A stretch of DNA of 64,000 nucleotides from Kibdelosporangium banguiense (GCF_017876405.1 NZ_JAGINW010000001.1:6027203-6091202); one strand, 5' to 3'; positions 24,271-33,677 are shown, numbered from the stretch's first letter. Program-made: numbers and translations. Notes: a model not told the origin generated them from the sequence alone.

Positions 24271-25979
24271 CAATACGTCCCTGGAATCGGCCAGGACAGG
24301 ACATCGCCGGCACCCCGGCCGCTGTCGTGCACGGCACGTTCGGGCATCCCGCCGACCACGACACTCATGTTGTACTGACTGGTGCTCCTGTCGTCCATGT
24401 AGGCGCTGTGCCCGGTGGACTCGCTCAGATGACGGCCGTCGGGCAGGGTCGTCTCCCTGGCGGACACGTGGCCCATGCCGTCCATGTGACTGGGGTCGAT
24501 CCCGAAGTAGCCGAGGTCGCCGACCGGGTCGTTGCGGGCCTCGATGTAGTACGCGTTGCCGGTCGGGACGTTGATCTTGTCGACATCGCTGGTGCCGAGC
24601 CCTGGTGAGCCGTAGAACACGGCGTTGTCGACGCCGGTGTTCTGCTGCAACGCGATTCCGGTCGTGGTGGAGCCGTAGGAGTGGCCGAGCGCGGTCAGGT
24701 TCGGGTCCTTGTCCCGCGACGCGTCGATCCCGTTGAGGAACGGCGCGAGCTTCTTGGCGCCTTCCTGCGCTGAGTGGTCGCTGGCCACGGTGTTCTCGTC
24801 GAAGAGCACGCCACCGACGCTCAACTGTGGGGCTTGGTAGCCGATCCACGTGACCGTCGCGACCGTGCCCTCCTTGCCGTAGCGCTCCAGCTCCTCCTGG
24901 GTACGCAGCTGCAACTGCTGCATGGAGTTGTCGTAGCCGTCCATGCTGCCGTTGACCGTCGACGTCAGGCCGGGCGTGAACACGGCGACGTGGTCGGCTG
25001 TGTCGATGTTGCCGTTGGCGATCGCGGCCTCGGCACGTTCGTTCGACATGTTCAGCAGCAACAGCTGGCGCTCACCGGGCTTGTTCAGGGTCGACTCGAT
25101 CTTGTTCAGCGAGTCCAGCTTGGCGTTGACCTGGTCGAGTTCGGCGTCGGCGTTGGTGAACGTGCCGCCGAACCAGTTGTCGTCCAGGTCTGCTTCCAGC
25201 TCACGCTTGCGGGCCTCGAGCTTGGCGCGTTCGTCGTCGAGCCGGTTGCGGTTAGCCTCGTCACGGGCCTCGCCGGGCACGCCGTCGAGGTTGCCGATCC
25301 AGTCCGGGTGGTCCTTGATGAGCTGGGCACGTTCCGCGTCCGACAGCGAGTCCCACCAACCCGCGTTGTCCCAAGGAGATCCGCCTTTGGGCGGCTCCAG
25401 TGTGGACAGCCCGCCCTGTTTGGCGCCCGCGTCCAGCGCGGCTTGCAGGGAGGTGGCGCCCTGGTCGTCGATCTGGCCGCGTTCGGCCTTGCTCAGGATC
25501 GCGGTCAGGTCGGCGTCGATGTCGTTCGCACGGCGTAGCGCCTGCTCGACGCGGTCCACCAGCTCGGTCTGGACCCGTTGCCGTTCCCGGAAGTACTCGT
25601 CGATGTGCTTCGGGTCGTGCACGGTCTCCGGCGCGTTGTCGACCACGGTGCCGTCGTCACGGATGATGAAGTGGTGGTGCTGGGCGATGTCGTCGGTTTC
25701 CTTCACCGCGTGCGACAGGGCTTCCACCGCGTCGGCGGCCTCGCCCATGCCACGGCGGACCGCGGCCACGCCGGCGACCAGCTTCTCCATCCGGTTGTTG
25801 AGGTCTTCACGCTTTTGGCGGGCGGCGTCGGCGGACTGCCCGGTCCAGCCCTGCGGGCTGCCGGACGCCGCGAGCTCGTCGCTCAGGCCGAGCAGCTCGT
25901 CACAGCGTTTGTTGAGGTCGCCGACCGCGGTGTCCAGCGGGCCGGAGTTCCATTTGCGGACATCGCCGTAGGCCACCAT
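24270..25979 (-). CDS. WXG-type helical domain with DUF1023 alpha/beta hydrolase
   Basis: A 569-residue protein. Residues 1-110 form a WXG100-like helical hairpin (WNSGPLDTAVGDLNKRCDEL, QGWTGQSADAARQKREDLNN). A charged coiled-coil-like middle follows (about 200-310). The C-terminal DUF1023 hydrolase has the nucleophile elbow LGHSYGSTTTG (Ser near 433), NDPVGDLG and a late His in TGHSAY. Proteins of this type are effectors or enzymes sent out by type VII secretion. It starts 4 bp after the upstream ESX-substrate-like gene. Confidence 0.85.
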   Translation of the reverse strand: MVAYGDVRKWNSGPLDTAVGDLNKRCDELLGLSDELAASGSPQGWTGQSADAARQKREDLNNRMEKLVAGVAAVRRGMGEAADAVEALSHAVKETDDIAQHHHFIIRDDGTVVDNAPETVHDPKHIDEYFRERQRVQTELVDRVEQALRRANDIDADLTAILSKAERGQIDDQGATSLQAALDAGAKQGGLSTLEPPKGGSPWDNAGWWDSLSDAERAQLIKDHPDWIGNLDGVPGEARDEANRNRLDDERAKLEARKRELEADLDDNWFGGTFTNADAELDQVNAKLDSLNKIESTLNKPGERQLLLLNMSNERAEAAIANGNIDTADHVAVFTPGLTSTVNGSMDGYDNSMQQLQLRTQEELERYGKEGTVATVTWIGYQAPQLSVGGVLFDENTVASDHSAQEGAKKLAPFLNGIDASRDKDPNLTALGHSYGSTTTGIALQQNTGVDNAVFYGSPGLGTSDVDKINVPTGNAYYIEARNDPVGDLGYFGIDPSHMDGMGHVSARETTLPDGRHLSESTGHSAYMDDRSTSQYNMSVVVGGMPERAVHDSGRGAGDVLSWPIPGTY

Positions 25980-25983
25980 GTCG

Positions 25984-26274
25984 CTACCCCAACCCTTGGA
26001 AGTCGGCCCTCGCGGCTTCCTCGCTGGCGGCGTAGTGATCAGCCGCGGTCGACAGGTCCTTCGCGTAGCCGTTCGCGTCCGAGCTCCAGGCTTTCACCTG
26101 ATCAGCCCAAGTTTTGGCCAGGGCGTCCGCGGCCGGGCCCGAGGTGCTGCCCGGCATGGCTGTGTCCACATCGTCGACCGCACCGCCCAGGTCGACCTTG
26201 CCCGCTGCCGCGGCCGCGTCACCCGCCGCGGTGGACGCCTTGCGCATCGACTCGATCACGACCTCGTAGCCCAC
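25984..26274 (-). CDS. ESX (type VII) substrate-like small protein
   Basis: A 96-residue protein from GTG 26274 (ATG 26247 is an alternative; neither has a clear ribosome site). Two helices with an ADALAKTWADQVKAWSSDA core and the ending HYAASEEAARADFQGLG are typical of small partners of DUF1023 effectors (EspC/WXG100-like). No strict WXG motif. It probably pairs with the product of the next gene for secretion. First gene of the leftward unit that ends in cobIJ. Confidence 0.75.
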   Translation of the reverse strand: MGYEVVIESMRKASTAAGDAAAAAGKVDLGGAVDDVDTAMPGSTSGPAADALAKTWADQVKAWSSDANGYAKDLSTAADHYAASEEAARADFQGLG

Positions 26275-26339
26275 GAGCGGACAATAACGGACTTCACACT
26301 CTCCAGCCGGTCTTTCGGGCAAACGAGACCCGGTCAGCG

Positions 26340-26470
26340 GGTATGGTCAGTCCGAACGGCGTGTCAGGAGGAAACCGGTGTGAGTCCGGTGCGGTCCCGC
26401 CACTGTCACCAGGGCGACCTGGGAGCCAGATACTCCTGCGCGGTGTCCCTGCGTCTCGGGGCGAGGACCT
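26340..26470 (+). promoter_or_regulatory. Cobalamin (AdoCbl) riboswitch upstream of cobN
   Basis: The conserved core is present in order: AGGAGGAAACCGGTGTGAGT (from 26367), CCGGTGCGGTCCCGCCACTG (about 26386-26405), then the B12-box region GAGCCAGATACTCCTGC (26423-26439). Downstream G-rich and C-rich segments (26450-26478) can pair and would cover the ribosome site of cobN, suggesting control of translation. The ligand is well established for the class. Confidence 0.92.
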
Positions 26471-26491
26471 CGGGGGAGTGGAGTGTGCTGC

Positions 26492-29400
26492 GTGATCCTG
26501 CTGCTGTCGACCTCTGACACCGACTTGCTGTCCGCCCGTGCCAGCGGCGCCGGCTACCGGTTGGGCAACCCGGCCCGGCTCGGTGTCGACGACCTGCCCG
26601 AGCTGGTCGACGGCGTCGACCTCGTGGTTGTCCGCATCCTTGGCGGCCGCCGTGCCTGGGAGGAAGGCCTGGACGCGCTGCTCGCCGGGCCGCGTCCGGT
26701 GGTCGTGCTCGGCGGGGAGCAGCAGCCCGACGCGGAGCTGATGGAGCTGTCTTCGGTGCCCGGCGGCGTGGTCGCCGAGGCGCACGCCTACCTGGCGCAC
26801 GGCGGGCCCGCGAACCTCACCGAGCTGTTCAACTTCCTCTCCGACACCGTGCTGCTCACCGGTCTCGGATTCGCGCCACCGGAGCCCACGCCCACCTGGG
26901 GCCTGCTGGAGCGCTCGACCACGGGCACAGGGCCTGTCGTGGCGGTCCTGTACTACCGCGCCCACCACATGGCCGGGAACACGGCTTTTGTGCACACGTT
27001 GTGTGACGCGATCGAAGAGGCAGGCGGCCAAGCGCTGCCGGTCTACTGTTCGTCGCTGCGTACCGCCGAGCCCGAACTGCTTGCCACGCTGGGCAAAGCG
27101 GACGCGCTCGTGGTGACTGTGCTGGCAGCGGGCGGCACCAAACCTGCGGCCGCGTCGGCCGGTGGTGACGAGGACGCGTGGGACGTCGGCGCGCTCGCCG
27201 CCCTGGATGTGCCCATCCTGCAAGGACTTTGCCTGACGTCGAGCCGCGCGAGCTGGGATGAGAACGACGACGGGCTCTCCCCGCTGGACACCGCGACTCA
27301 GGTCGCGATCCCGGAGTTCGACGGCCGGATCATCACGGTTCCGTTCTCCTTCAAGGAGATCGACCCCGACGGTCTGACGGTGTACGTGGCCGACCCGGAG
27401 CGCGCTGCACGAGTCGCGGGCATTGCCGTGCGGCACGCGGCGCTGCGGCACATCCCACCGGCCGAGCGTCGGATCGTGATCATGCTCTCGGCGTACCCGA
27501 CCAAGCACTCCCGGATCGGCAACGCGGTCGGCCTGGACACCCCGGCGAGCGTGGTCCGGCTGCTGACCGCGATGCGGGAACGCGGTTACGACGTGGGCGA
27601 CCTGCCAGGCCTGGATTCGCTGGACGGCGACGCCCTGATCCACGCGCTGATCGCGGCAGGCGGGCAGGACGCGGACTGGCTGACCGAGGAGCAGATCAGC
27701 GGCAACCCGATCCGGATCTCGGCGGCCCGCTACCGCGAGTCCTACTCGAAACTCCCACAGGACGCGCGTGCGCAGATCGAGCAGCACTGGGGCCAGGCGC
27801 CCGGTGAGCTGTTCGTCGATCGGTCGTCCGATCCGGACGGTGAGATCGTGCTGGCTGCCCTGCAGGCCGACAACATTGTGGTGATGGTCCAGCCGCCGCG
27901 CGGGTTCGGCGAGAACCCGATCGCGATCTACCACGACCCGGACCTGCCGCCCAGCCACCACTACCTGGCCGCGTACCGCTGGCTGGCCGAAGAGTTCGGC
28001 GCGCACGCGATGGTGCACGTCGGCAAGCACGGAAACCTCGAATGGCTGCCGGGCAAGACCGTCGGCATGTCCGCCGGATGCGGCCCGGACGCGGCGCTCG
28101 GCGACATCCCGTTGATCTACCCGTTCCTGGTCAACGACCCCGGCGAGGGCACACAGGCCAAGCGCCGCACGCACGCCACACTCGTCGACCACCTGGTGCC
28201 GCCGATGTCCCGGGCCGACAGCTACGGCGACATCGCACGCCTGGAGCAGTTGCTCGACGAGCACGCGAACATCGCCGCGATGGACCCGGCCAAACTGGCG
28301 GCTGTCCGGGCCCAGATCTGGACCTTGATCCAGGCGGCCAAGCTGGACCATGACCTGGGCCTGGAGGATCGGCCGCACGACGCCGAGTTCGACGACTTCC
28401 TGCTGCACGTAGACGGCTGGCTCTGCGAGATCAAGGACGTGCAGATCCGTGACGGCCTGCACGTCCTGGGCGCCGCACCCGAGGGCGAGGCTCGCGTCAA
28501 CCTGGTGCTGGCGATGCTGCAGGCCCGGCAGATGTGGGGCGGTCAGGTCGCCGCGCTGCCCGGCCTGCGCGAGGCGCTTGGTTTGTCCGAAAAGGACTCC
28601 GACCGCACCGCGACCGACACTGTCGAGGCGGTCGCCCGAGCGCTTGTCCAGGGCATGGAGGACGCCGGCTGGTCGGCCTCGGCCGCTGCTGGTGTCGTCG
28701 CTGAGGTGCTTGAGCGTTCGGACGACGTGGTCACCGAGATCCTCCGGTTCGCGGCCGTCGAGGTCGTGCCCAGGCTGGCCCGGACCACCGACGAACTGGA
28801 CCACGTCCTGCACGCGCTGGACGGCGGCTACATTCCGGCCGGGCCGAGCGGGTCGCCGTTGCGTGGTCTGATCAACGTGCTGCCGACCGGCCGCAACTTC
28901 TACTCGGTCGACCCGAAGGCGGTCCCGAGCAGGCTCGCGTGGGAGACCGGCCAGGCCATGGCCGACTCGCTGCTCGCGCGCTATCGCGAGGACACGGGGG
29001 AGTGGCCGCCTTCGGTCGGACTGTCGATCTGGGGCACGTCAGCGATGCGGACGGCCGGTGACGACATCGCCGAAGTGCTTGCGCTGATCGGTGTCCGGCC
29101 TGTCTGGGACGACCAGTCCCGGCGGGTGTCGGGCCTCGAAGTGATCCCGCTGGCGGAGCTGGGCCGTCCCCGGATCGACGTGACCGTGCGGATCAGTGGT
29201 TTCTTCCGGGATGCGTTCCCGCACGTGGTGGCGTTGCTGGACGACGCCGTGCTGATGGTCGCCGCGCTAGACGAGCCGCTGGACAAGAACTTCGTCCGCG
29301 CGCACGTGCAGGCTGACCAGCAGGAACACGGCGACTCGCGTCGTGCGACCATGCGGATCTTCGGGTCCAAGCCGGGTGCGTACGGTGCCGGGCTGTTGCC

Positions 29401-30073
29401 GCTGATCGACAGCCGGAACTGGCGTGACGACGCCGACCTGGCCGAGGTCTACGCGGTGTGGGGCGGTTACGCCTACGGCCGGGACCTGGACGGAGTCCAA
29501 GCACGCCAGGACATGGAGACGTCATACCGGCGGATCGCGGTGGCAGCAAAGAACATCGACACACGTGAGCACGACATCGCCGACTCGGACGACTACTTCC
29601 AGTACCACGGTGGCATGATCGCGACAGTGCGGGCGTTGACCGGCAAGGCCCCGGCGGCGTACGTCGGCGACAGCACCCGGCCCGACGCGGTGCGCACCAG
29701 GACACTCAACGAGGAGACCACGCGGATCTTCCGGGCCCGGGTGGTCAACCCGAGATGGCTCGCGGCCATGCGGAAACACGGCTACAAGGGCGCTTTCGAA
29801 CTCGCGGCCACAGTGGACTACCTGTTCGGCTACGACGCCACAACCGGAGTGGTGGCCGACTGGATGTACGAGCAGTTGGCCGCGAGTTACGTCCTCGACC
29901 CGGAGAACCAGAAATTCCTGGCCGAGTCGAATCCCTGGGCACTGCACGGCATTTCCGAGCGTCTGCTGGAAGCCGCCGACCGCGGCATGTGGCAGCACCC
30001 CGAGCAGAGCACCTTGGACGCTCTGCGGTCGGTGTACCTGAGCACAGAAGGTGATCTAGAGGCCGGGACCTGA
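26492..30073 (+). CDS. cobN: Aerobic cobaltochelatase large subunit
   Basis: An 1193-residue CobN of normal length, inserting cobalt into hydrogenobyrinic acid a,c-diamide with CobS and CobT, which are not in the window. Seen are the N-terminal VILLLSTSDTDLLSAR, YYRAHHMAGNTAFVHTLCDA, the diagnostic HVGKHGNLEWLPGK (about 510-523), PTGRNFYSVDP and the C-terminal WMYEQLAASYVLD. I chose GTG 26492, nine bases after GGAG, because related proteins begin ILLLSTSDTDLL; GTG 26483 is possible. Its riboswitch should switch it off when cobalamin is plentiful. Its 3' end overlaps the converging gene by 18 bp. Confidence 0.95.
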   Translation: MILLLSTSDTDLLSARASGAGYRLGNPARLGVDDLPELVDGVDLVVVRILGGRRAWEEGLDALLAGPRPVVVLGGEQQPDAELMELSSVPGGVVAEAHAYLAHGGPANLTELFNFLSDTVLLTGLGFAPPEPTPTWGLLERSTTGTGPVVAVLYYRAHHMAGNTAFVHTLCDAIEEAGGQALPVYCSSLRTAEPELLATLGKADALVVTVLAAGGTKPAAASAGGDEDAWDVGALAALDVPILQGLCLTSSRASWDENDDGLSPLDTATQVAIPEFDGRIITVPFSFKEIDPDGLTVYVADPERAARVAGIAVRHAALRHIPPAERRIVIMLSAYPTKHSRIGNAVGLDTPASVVRLLTAMRERGYDVGDLPGLDSLDGDALIHALIAAGGQDADWLTEEQISGNPIRISAARYRESYSKLPQDARAQIEQHWGQAPGELFVDRSSDPDGEIVLAALQADNIVVMVQPPRGFGENPIAIYHDPDLPPSHHYLAAYRWLAEEFGAHAMVHVGKHGNLEWLPGKTVGMSAGCGPDAALGDIPLIYPFLVNDPGEGTQAKRRTHATLVDHLVPPMSRADSYGDIARLEQLLDEHANIAAMDPAKLAAVRAQIWTLIQAAKLDHDLGLEDRPHDAEFDDFLLHVDGWLCEIKDVQIRDGLHVLGAAPEGEARVNLVLAMLQARQMWGGQVAALPGLREALGLSEKDSDRTATDTVEAVARALVQGMEDAGWSASAAAGVVAEVLERSDDVVTEILRFAAVEVVPRLARTTDELDHVLHALDGGYIPAGPSGSPLRGLINVLPTGRNFYSVDPKAVPSRLAWETGQAMADSLLARYREDTGEWPPSVGLSIWGTSAMRTAGDDIAEVLALIGVRPVWDDQSRRVSGLEVIPLAELGRPRIDVTVRISGFFRDAFPHVVALLDDAVLMVAALDEPLDKNFVRAHVQADQQEHGDSRRATMRIFGSKPGAYGAGLLPLIDSRNWRDDADLAEVYAVWGGYAYGRDLDGVQARQDMETSYRRIAVAAKNIDTREHDIADSDDYFQYHGGMIATVRALTGKAPAAYVGDSTRPDAVRTRTLNEETTRIFRARVVNPRWLAAMRKHGYKGAFELAATVDYLFGYDATTGVVADWMYEQLAASYVLDPENQKFLAESNPWALHGISERLLEAADRGMWQHPEQSTLDALRSVYLSTEGDLEAGT

Positions 30074-30541
30074 CGGTTCCCGTTCGGCTCGTTTCCAGTC
30101 GATCAGCACTTGTTCCGGTGTGTCCGGGTCGACCACGACCGGTATCGACGCGCCGGGGCGGAGCATGCCGACGAGGTGGTACGGCGGCGCGTTGCGGACG
30201 GTCACCGGATACTCCGGCAATTCGTCGACGGTGACCGACATCCCGATCCGCAGCACCTGGCGGCCGTTGATGCTGGAGCTGGTCGAGTCGATCGACTCGA
30301 CGGTCGCCCTGGCCGCGATGCCGTGGTCCACGAGCCGGTTCACTTTTCGCACGTGCCGCGCCACCAGGAACGCGACGATCAGGCAGATCGGTCCCCACGG
30401 GCTGAGTGACAGCGATGTGACCCATAGTCCGCGCGGCACGTCGGCGACCTGGCAGACCAGGAGGAAACCGAGCAGCAGGACACCGGCTACCGCCAGCACC
30501 GTCGGCCCGAGGTAGCTTTTGCGTGGCAGGCTTGTCTCCAT
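30056..30541 (-). CDS. Membrane protein, paralogue 1 of a tandem pair
   Basis: A 161-residue protein from ATG 30541 (ATG 30550 possible). Two membrane helices (LGPTVLAVAGVLLLGFLLVC and LSPWGPICLIVAFLVARHV) are followed by a soluble domain with ATVESIDSTSSSINGRQVLR, SVTVDELPEYPVTV and EQVLIDWKRAERE. It aligns along most of its length with 30811-31308, so the two arose by duplication. Function unknown. The layout, two helices plus a small beta domain, suggests an envelope protein of the DUF3592 type. Confidence 0.75.
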   Translation of the reverse strand: METSLPRKSYLGPTVLAVAGVLLLGFLLVCQVADVPRGLWVTSLSLSPWGPICLIVAFLVARHVRKVNRLVDHGIAARATVESIDSTSSSINGRQVLRIGMSVTVDELPEYPVTVRNAPPYHLVGMLRPGASIPVVVDPDTPEQVLIDWKRAEREPSGPGL

Positions 30542-30592
30542 ACCTGTCATGGAAGCAGGACCGCCCGGGCATTTCACCGGAATGTTCCGGAA

Positions 30593-30700
30593 GTCCGCCC
30601 TATCGTGCCGGGCGCGTGTAGCGATGTTTGACGCCAATGGGAAAGTACTCGGGGTCGCCCGCCGGGCACAGCATCACTTCTGGGAGCTGTTGTCGGGGCG
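30593..30700 (-). pseudogene. Duplicated 3'-end fragment of the PaaK-like ligase gene
   Basis: Minus-strand reading of about 30619-30690 gives QQLPEVMLCPAGDPEYFPIG then VKHRY, close to the C-terminus of the ligase (RQLPEVVLRPPGDPEYFPIG then IKHRS). The match runs on past the gene's end into its spacer: GTCCGCCCTATCG occurs at 30593-30605 and at 31347-31359. The fragment has no start and marks a segmental duplication about 754 bp long. What lies between 30,700 and 30,810 is not recognisable. Confidence 0.8.
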
Positions 30701-30810
30701 GAGTGCCGGCGTGGCCTCTCAGGCCTTCGAGATCCTCTCTTGCTTGGCGAGGACGCGGATCGCCTGGAGAGCCTGCGGTTGGCGGCCGGCGATCGGTTGG
30801 CCGAGGACAT

Positions 30811-31308
30811 TCACTCCGGTCGGTCGGGACCGATCTCCCGTTCCGCCGTCTTCCAGTCGATCAGCACAAGTTTCGGCGCGTCCGGGACGGCCACCACCGG
30901 TATGGACGCGCCGGGGTGAAGCAGGCTCACGAGGTGGGATGGCGGTGAGTCGCGGACAGTCACCTGGTACTTCGGCAGTTCGCCGACGGTGACCGACATG
31001 CCTATCCGCAGTTCTCGCCTGCCGTTGACGACCTTACGGGTCGTGTCGATCGAGGTGACAGTCGCCCTGGCGGTGACACCGGATCGCGCCAGCCGGTGCA
31101 GCTTGCCGACCTGCCAGGCTATCACTCCGCCGATGGCCAGGCTGACCGAACCAAACGGGTTGATGATTATCCCGATGGTCTTGGTCTCCTGCGACACGTC
31201 GCTGAGAAGGATGACGAGATACGATCCGGTCAGCAGCGTGCCCAGCGTGAGAAGACCGATCGGCAACAGCCAGGCCTTCGGCGGGATACCCGGGCGATCG
31301 GCGTCCAT
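30811..31308 (-). CDS. Membrane protein, paralogue 2 of a tandem pair
   Basis: A 165-residue protein starting at ATG 31308. Two helices (AWLLPIGLLTLGTLLTGSYL and IINPFGSVSLAIGGVIAWQV) and a C-terminal domain (ATVTSIDTTRKVVNGRRELR, SVTVGELPKYQVTV, KLVLIDWKTAERE) match paralogue 1 segment by segment. It follows the ligase gene by 45 bp on the same strand. Confidence 0.78.
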   Translation of the reverse strand: MDADRPGIPPKAWLLPIGLLTLGTLLTGSYLVILLSDVSQETKTIGIIINPFGSVSLAIGGVIAWQVGKLHRLARSGVTARATVTSIDTTRKVVNGRRELRIGMSVTVGELPKYQVTVRDSPPSHLVSLLHPGASIPVVAVPDAPKLVLIDWKTAEREIGPDRPE

Positions 31309-31353
31309 GTGGACATGGAACCAGGCCAGCCGCCTGTTTCAGTAGTGTCCGCC

Positions 31354-32724
31354 CTATCGGGCAGGCCGGGTGGACCGGTGTTTGATGCCAATGGGAAAGT
31401 ATTCCGGGTCACCGGGTGGCCGCAGCACGACTTCGGGCAACTGCCGCTCGGCCGGGACGTAGTGTGCGAACTCGCTGTTGAGCCGTAGCAGCTGGTCCCG
31501 GATCGACTCGGCGAGCACGGCTGGATCACCTTGCTTGTCCTTGGCCAGCTCGACTGTGATCCGCAGTTTCAGGTTCCGGTCTGCGTCCTCGTACGTCTCC
31601 AGCACGAACTTCCCGGTCACCCAGTCGCTGATGCCCGGCTGTTCCAGCCCGACGGTCACGTTCTCGGGGTAGATGTTCGCGCCGAAGAACGACACCGTGA
31701 ACAAGGACCTGCCGAACACGAACACGAACGGCGTTCCCGGCCCGTTGACCGGGGTGAAACCGTTGCGGGTACAGAAGTCCAGCATGTCCTGGTGCGGGAT
31801 TACGCCGCCCTCGTCGGCGATGTGATACCGGATCAATGGCACCCCGTTGTCGCCGGAGAACAAGAGTGTTCCATTGTGGACCTCGAAGAACCGGCTCGCC
31901 GGGTCGTACTGGACCAGCGTCGGCAGCCGCGAATCGCCGAACAGGTCCCTGGCCAGGTCCGGTTTCCCGGCCAGGAACCGCCTGATCGACACCGACTGCG
32001 GCGTCTCGTTGCCCAGGACACCGGCATCCGCTGTGCCGTAAAGGGATGCCATGCCGCGCACGGGGTCCTGGACACCGCCGCGAGAGGCCACGAGATCCCG
32101 CCATTCCTCGCTGAACACCTCGCCCGCGAACACCATCTTGATGTCGTGGTCCGCCCAGCCGGTGCCCGAGTCGATCACGTCCTTGACGAACGGCGGGTAC
32201 CCCAGCAGGACGACCTGGTCGAAATGGGGCGCCAGTTCCGGGAAGACCCGCAGGATCTCGGCCTTGTTGTTGCCCGGAGCCACTGTCGTGACCGGGAAAC
32301 CCCGCTCGGCCAGATGCCGGACGCACGCCAGCGTGAACAGACCGCCGACCCACGTACCCAACGGGAAGCACACGATCGCCAGCGTGCTCTTGCGGTCCGC
32401 GCCGAACTCTCGGAACACCTGCTCGAACCGTTCGCTGATGTGCAGTTCGTCGCTGGTGGACCGAGGCCAGATGGTGGGCGTTCCGGACGAACCGGACGAC
32501 ACCGCGATCATGTCGCCGATCCGGCCGTCCCGGCACAACTCCGGCAGCGGATACCGGCTCTGATAGGTGGCCTTCGACGTCATGGGCAACACCTGGAAGT
32601 CCGTCAGTGTCCTGACCGATCCAGGGTCGACCCCGTGCTCACCCAGGAACTTCGGATACGCCGGCACCGACGCCACGACATCGTGGAAGAACGCGACCAC
32701 ATCATCCATACCCGCGATTGTCAC
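31354..32724 (-). CDS. PaaK-like adenylate-forming enzyme
   Basis: A 456-residue member of the phenylacetate-CoA ligase-like branch of the ANL superfamily. The phosphate loop is AVSSGSSGTPTIW (about 75-87). VFAGEVFSEEWRDLVASRGG and SLYGTADAGVLGNE form the adenylate site, RYHIADEGGVI the hinge-proximal part, and FFGANIYPENVTVGLEQPG the start of the C-domain. GTG at 32724 overlaps the regulator's stop (GTGA). It probably activates an aromatic or other carboxylic acid; the substrate is unknown. No PCP or other biosynthetic partner is nearby. Confidence 0.82.
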   Translation of the reverse strand: MTIAGMDDVVAFFHDVVASVPAYPKFLGEHGVDPGSVRTLTDFQVLPMTSKATYQSRYPLPELCRDGRIGDMIAVSSGSSGTPTIWPRSTSDELHISERFEQVFREFGADRKSTLAIVCFPLGTWVGGLFTLACVRHLAERGFPVTTVAPGNNKAEILRVFPELAPHFDQVVLLGYPPFVKDVIDSGTGWADHDIKMVFAGEVFSEEWRDLVASRGGVQDPVRGMASLYGTADAGVLGNETPQSVSIRRFLAGKPDLARDLFGDSRLPTLVQYDPASRFFEVHNGTLLFSGDNGVPLIRYHIADEGGVIPHQDMLDFCTRNGFTPVNGPGTPFVFVFGRSLFTVSFFGANIYPENVTVGLEQPGISDWVTGKFVLETYEDADRNLKLRITVELAKDKQGDPAVLAESIRDQLLRLNSEFAHYVPAERQLPEVVLRPPGDPEYFPIGIKHRSTRPAR

Positions 32725-33665
32725 CCATCAGGCTGCCCGAACCGGATCGCCAGTCCGTCCAGCAGCGACCGCAGCCCCAGTTCGAACAAGTCGTCCAGGA
32801 CCAGGTCGTAGCCCTCCACCGACAGCGTGCCGAGCATCCCGGCGAACGTGGGGTAGCGGCCCATGCCGGTCACCGCCTGCAACGCGCCCTCGTGGGCGTC
32901 CATCCACTGGTCCTCCGACAATCCGGACATGCTGAACGCCTGCTGCTCACGTTCGAGGTGGATCGCGATTCCCTGGATATAGCTGAAGAACAGCACGTGC
33001 AGGTCGCACAGGGCGGCCGCGCTGAGCCCGAAACCGGACAGTGCGGCGAGTGCCCACTCGGCGTGCACGGCGAGGTTCGGCAACGGCATCGGGCGGGTGA
33101 TCGGGCCGAGCTGGGCCAGCCACGGGTGCCGCCGGTACAGCGACCACAGGGTCCGTGCGCCGATTTCCAGGCAGGCACGCCAGTCTGCAGGCGCCTTCGC
33201 CGGGTAGCCGCGCTCCCCGAACGCGGCGTCGGCCATCAGGACGACCAGTTCGTCCTTGCTTCTCACGTGCCGGTAGGGCGCCATCGCTGTGATGCCGAGC
33301 CTGGCCGTGACGCTGCGCATGGACAACGCCGCCAGGCCTTCGGCATCGGCGATCTCGATGGCAGTTCGTACCAGCCGTTCGCGGGTCAGGTCCTGGTTTC
33401 GAGGCGTCGGCAGACGAACAGACTGAGGTTGTTTCGGAGCGGCACGTTTCGCGTCCGCGACCACGAAGCCGGAGCGGGGTTCGGCGCGCACCAGCCCGGC
33501 CTGGCTCAGCGTGTCCAGTGCCTTGGCCGCGGTCGCCGTGGCCACGCCCCACTCGGCGGCGATCTTGCGGACTGAGGGCACCTTGGCGCCGGGCACCAGT
33601 TCGCCCTGTGTGATCCGCCGCCGGAGTTCGTCGGCGATGCCAAGGTAGCGAGGTTCCGGCGGCAT
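32721..33665 (-). CDS. GntR-TetR fusion transcriptional regulator
   Basis: A 314-residue protein with two DNA-binding domains. Residues 1-75 are a GntR winged helix (YLGIADELRRRITQGELVPG, VPSVRKIAAEWGVATATA, ALDTLSQAGLVR). Residues 90-150 are a TetR HTH (RLVRTAIEIADAEGLAALSM, SVTARLGITAMAPYRHV, SKDELVVLM), followed by a TetR C-terminal ligand/dimer domain. I chose ATG 33665 over GTG 33671 because GGGAG lies at better spacing. It is coupled to the ligase gene and diverges from the monooxygenase, with two matching palindromes between, so it probably controls both and itself. Confidence 0.88.
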   Translation of the reverse strand: MPPEPRYLGIADELRRRITQGELVPGAKVPSVRKIAAEWGVATATAAKALDTLSQAGLVRAEPRSGFVVADAKRAAPKQPQSVRLPTPRNQDLTRERLVRTAIEIADAEGLAALSMRSVTARLGITAMAPYRHVRSKDELVVLMADAAFGERGYPAKAPADWRACLEIGARTLWSLYRRHPWLAQLGPITRPMPLPNLAVHAEWALAALSGFGLSAAALCDLHVLFFSYIQGIAIHLEREQQAFSMSGLSEDQWMDAHEGALQAVTGMGRYPTFAGMLGTLSVEGYDLVLDDLFELGLRSLLDGLAIRFGQPDG

Positions 33666-33677
33666 GCGCACTCCCAG

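Noticed and set aside
26294..28813. 839-codon minus frame opposite cobN
   Set aside because: Typical high-GC antisense frame (His/Gln/Arg-rich, no domain); it would also cover the riboswitch.
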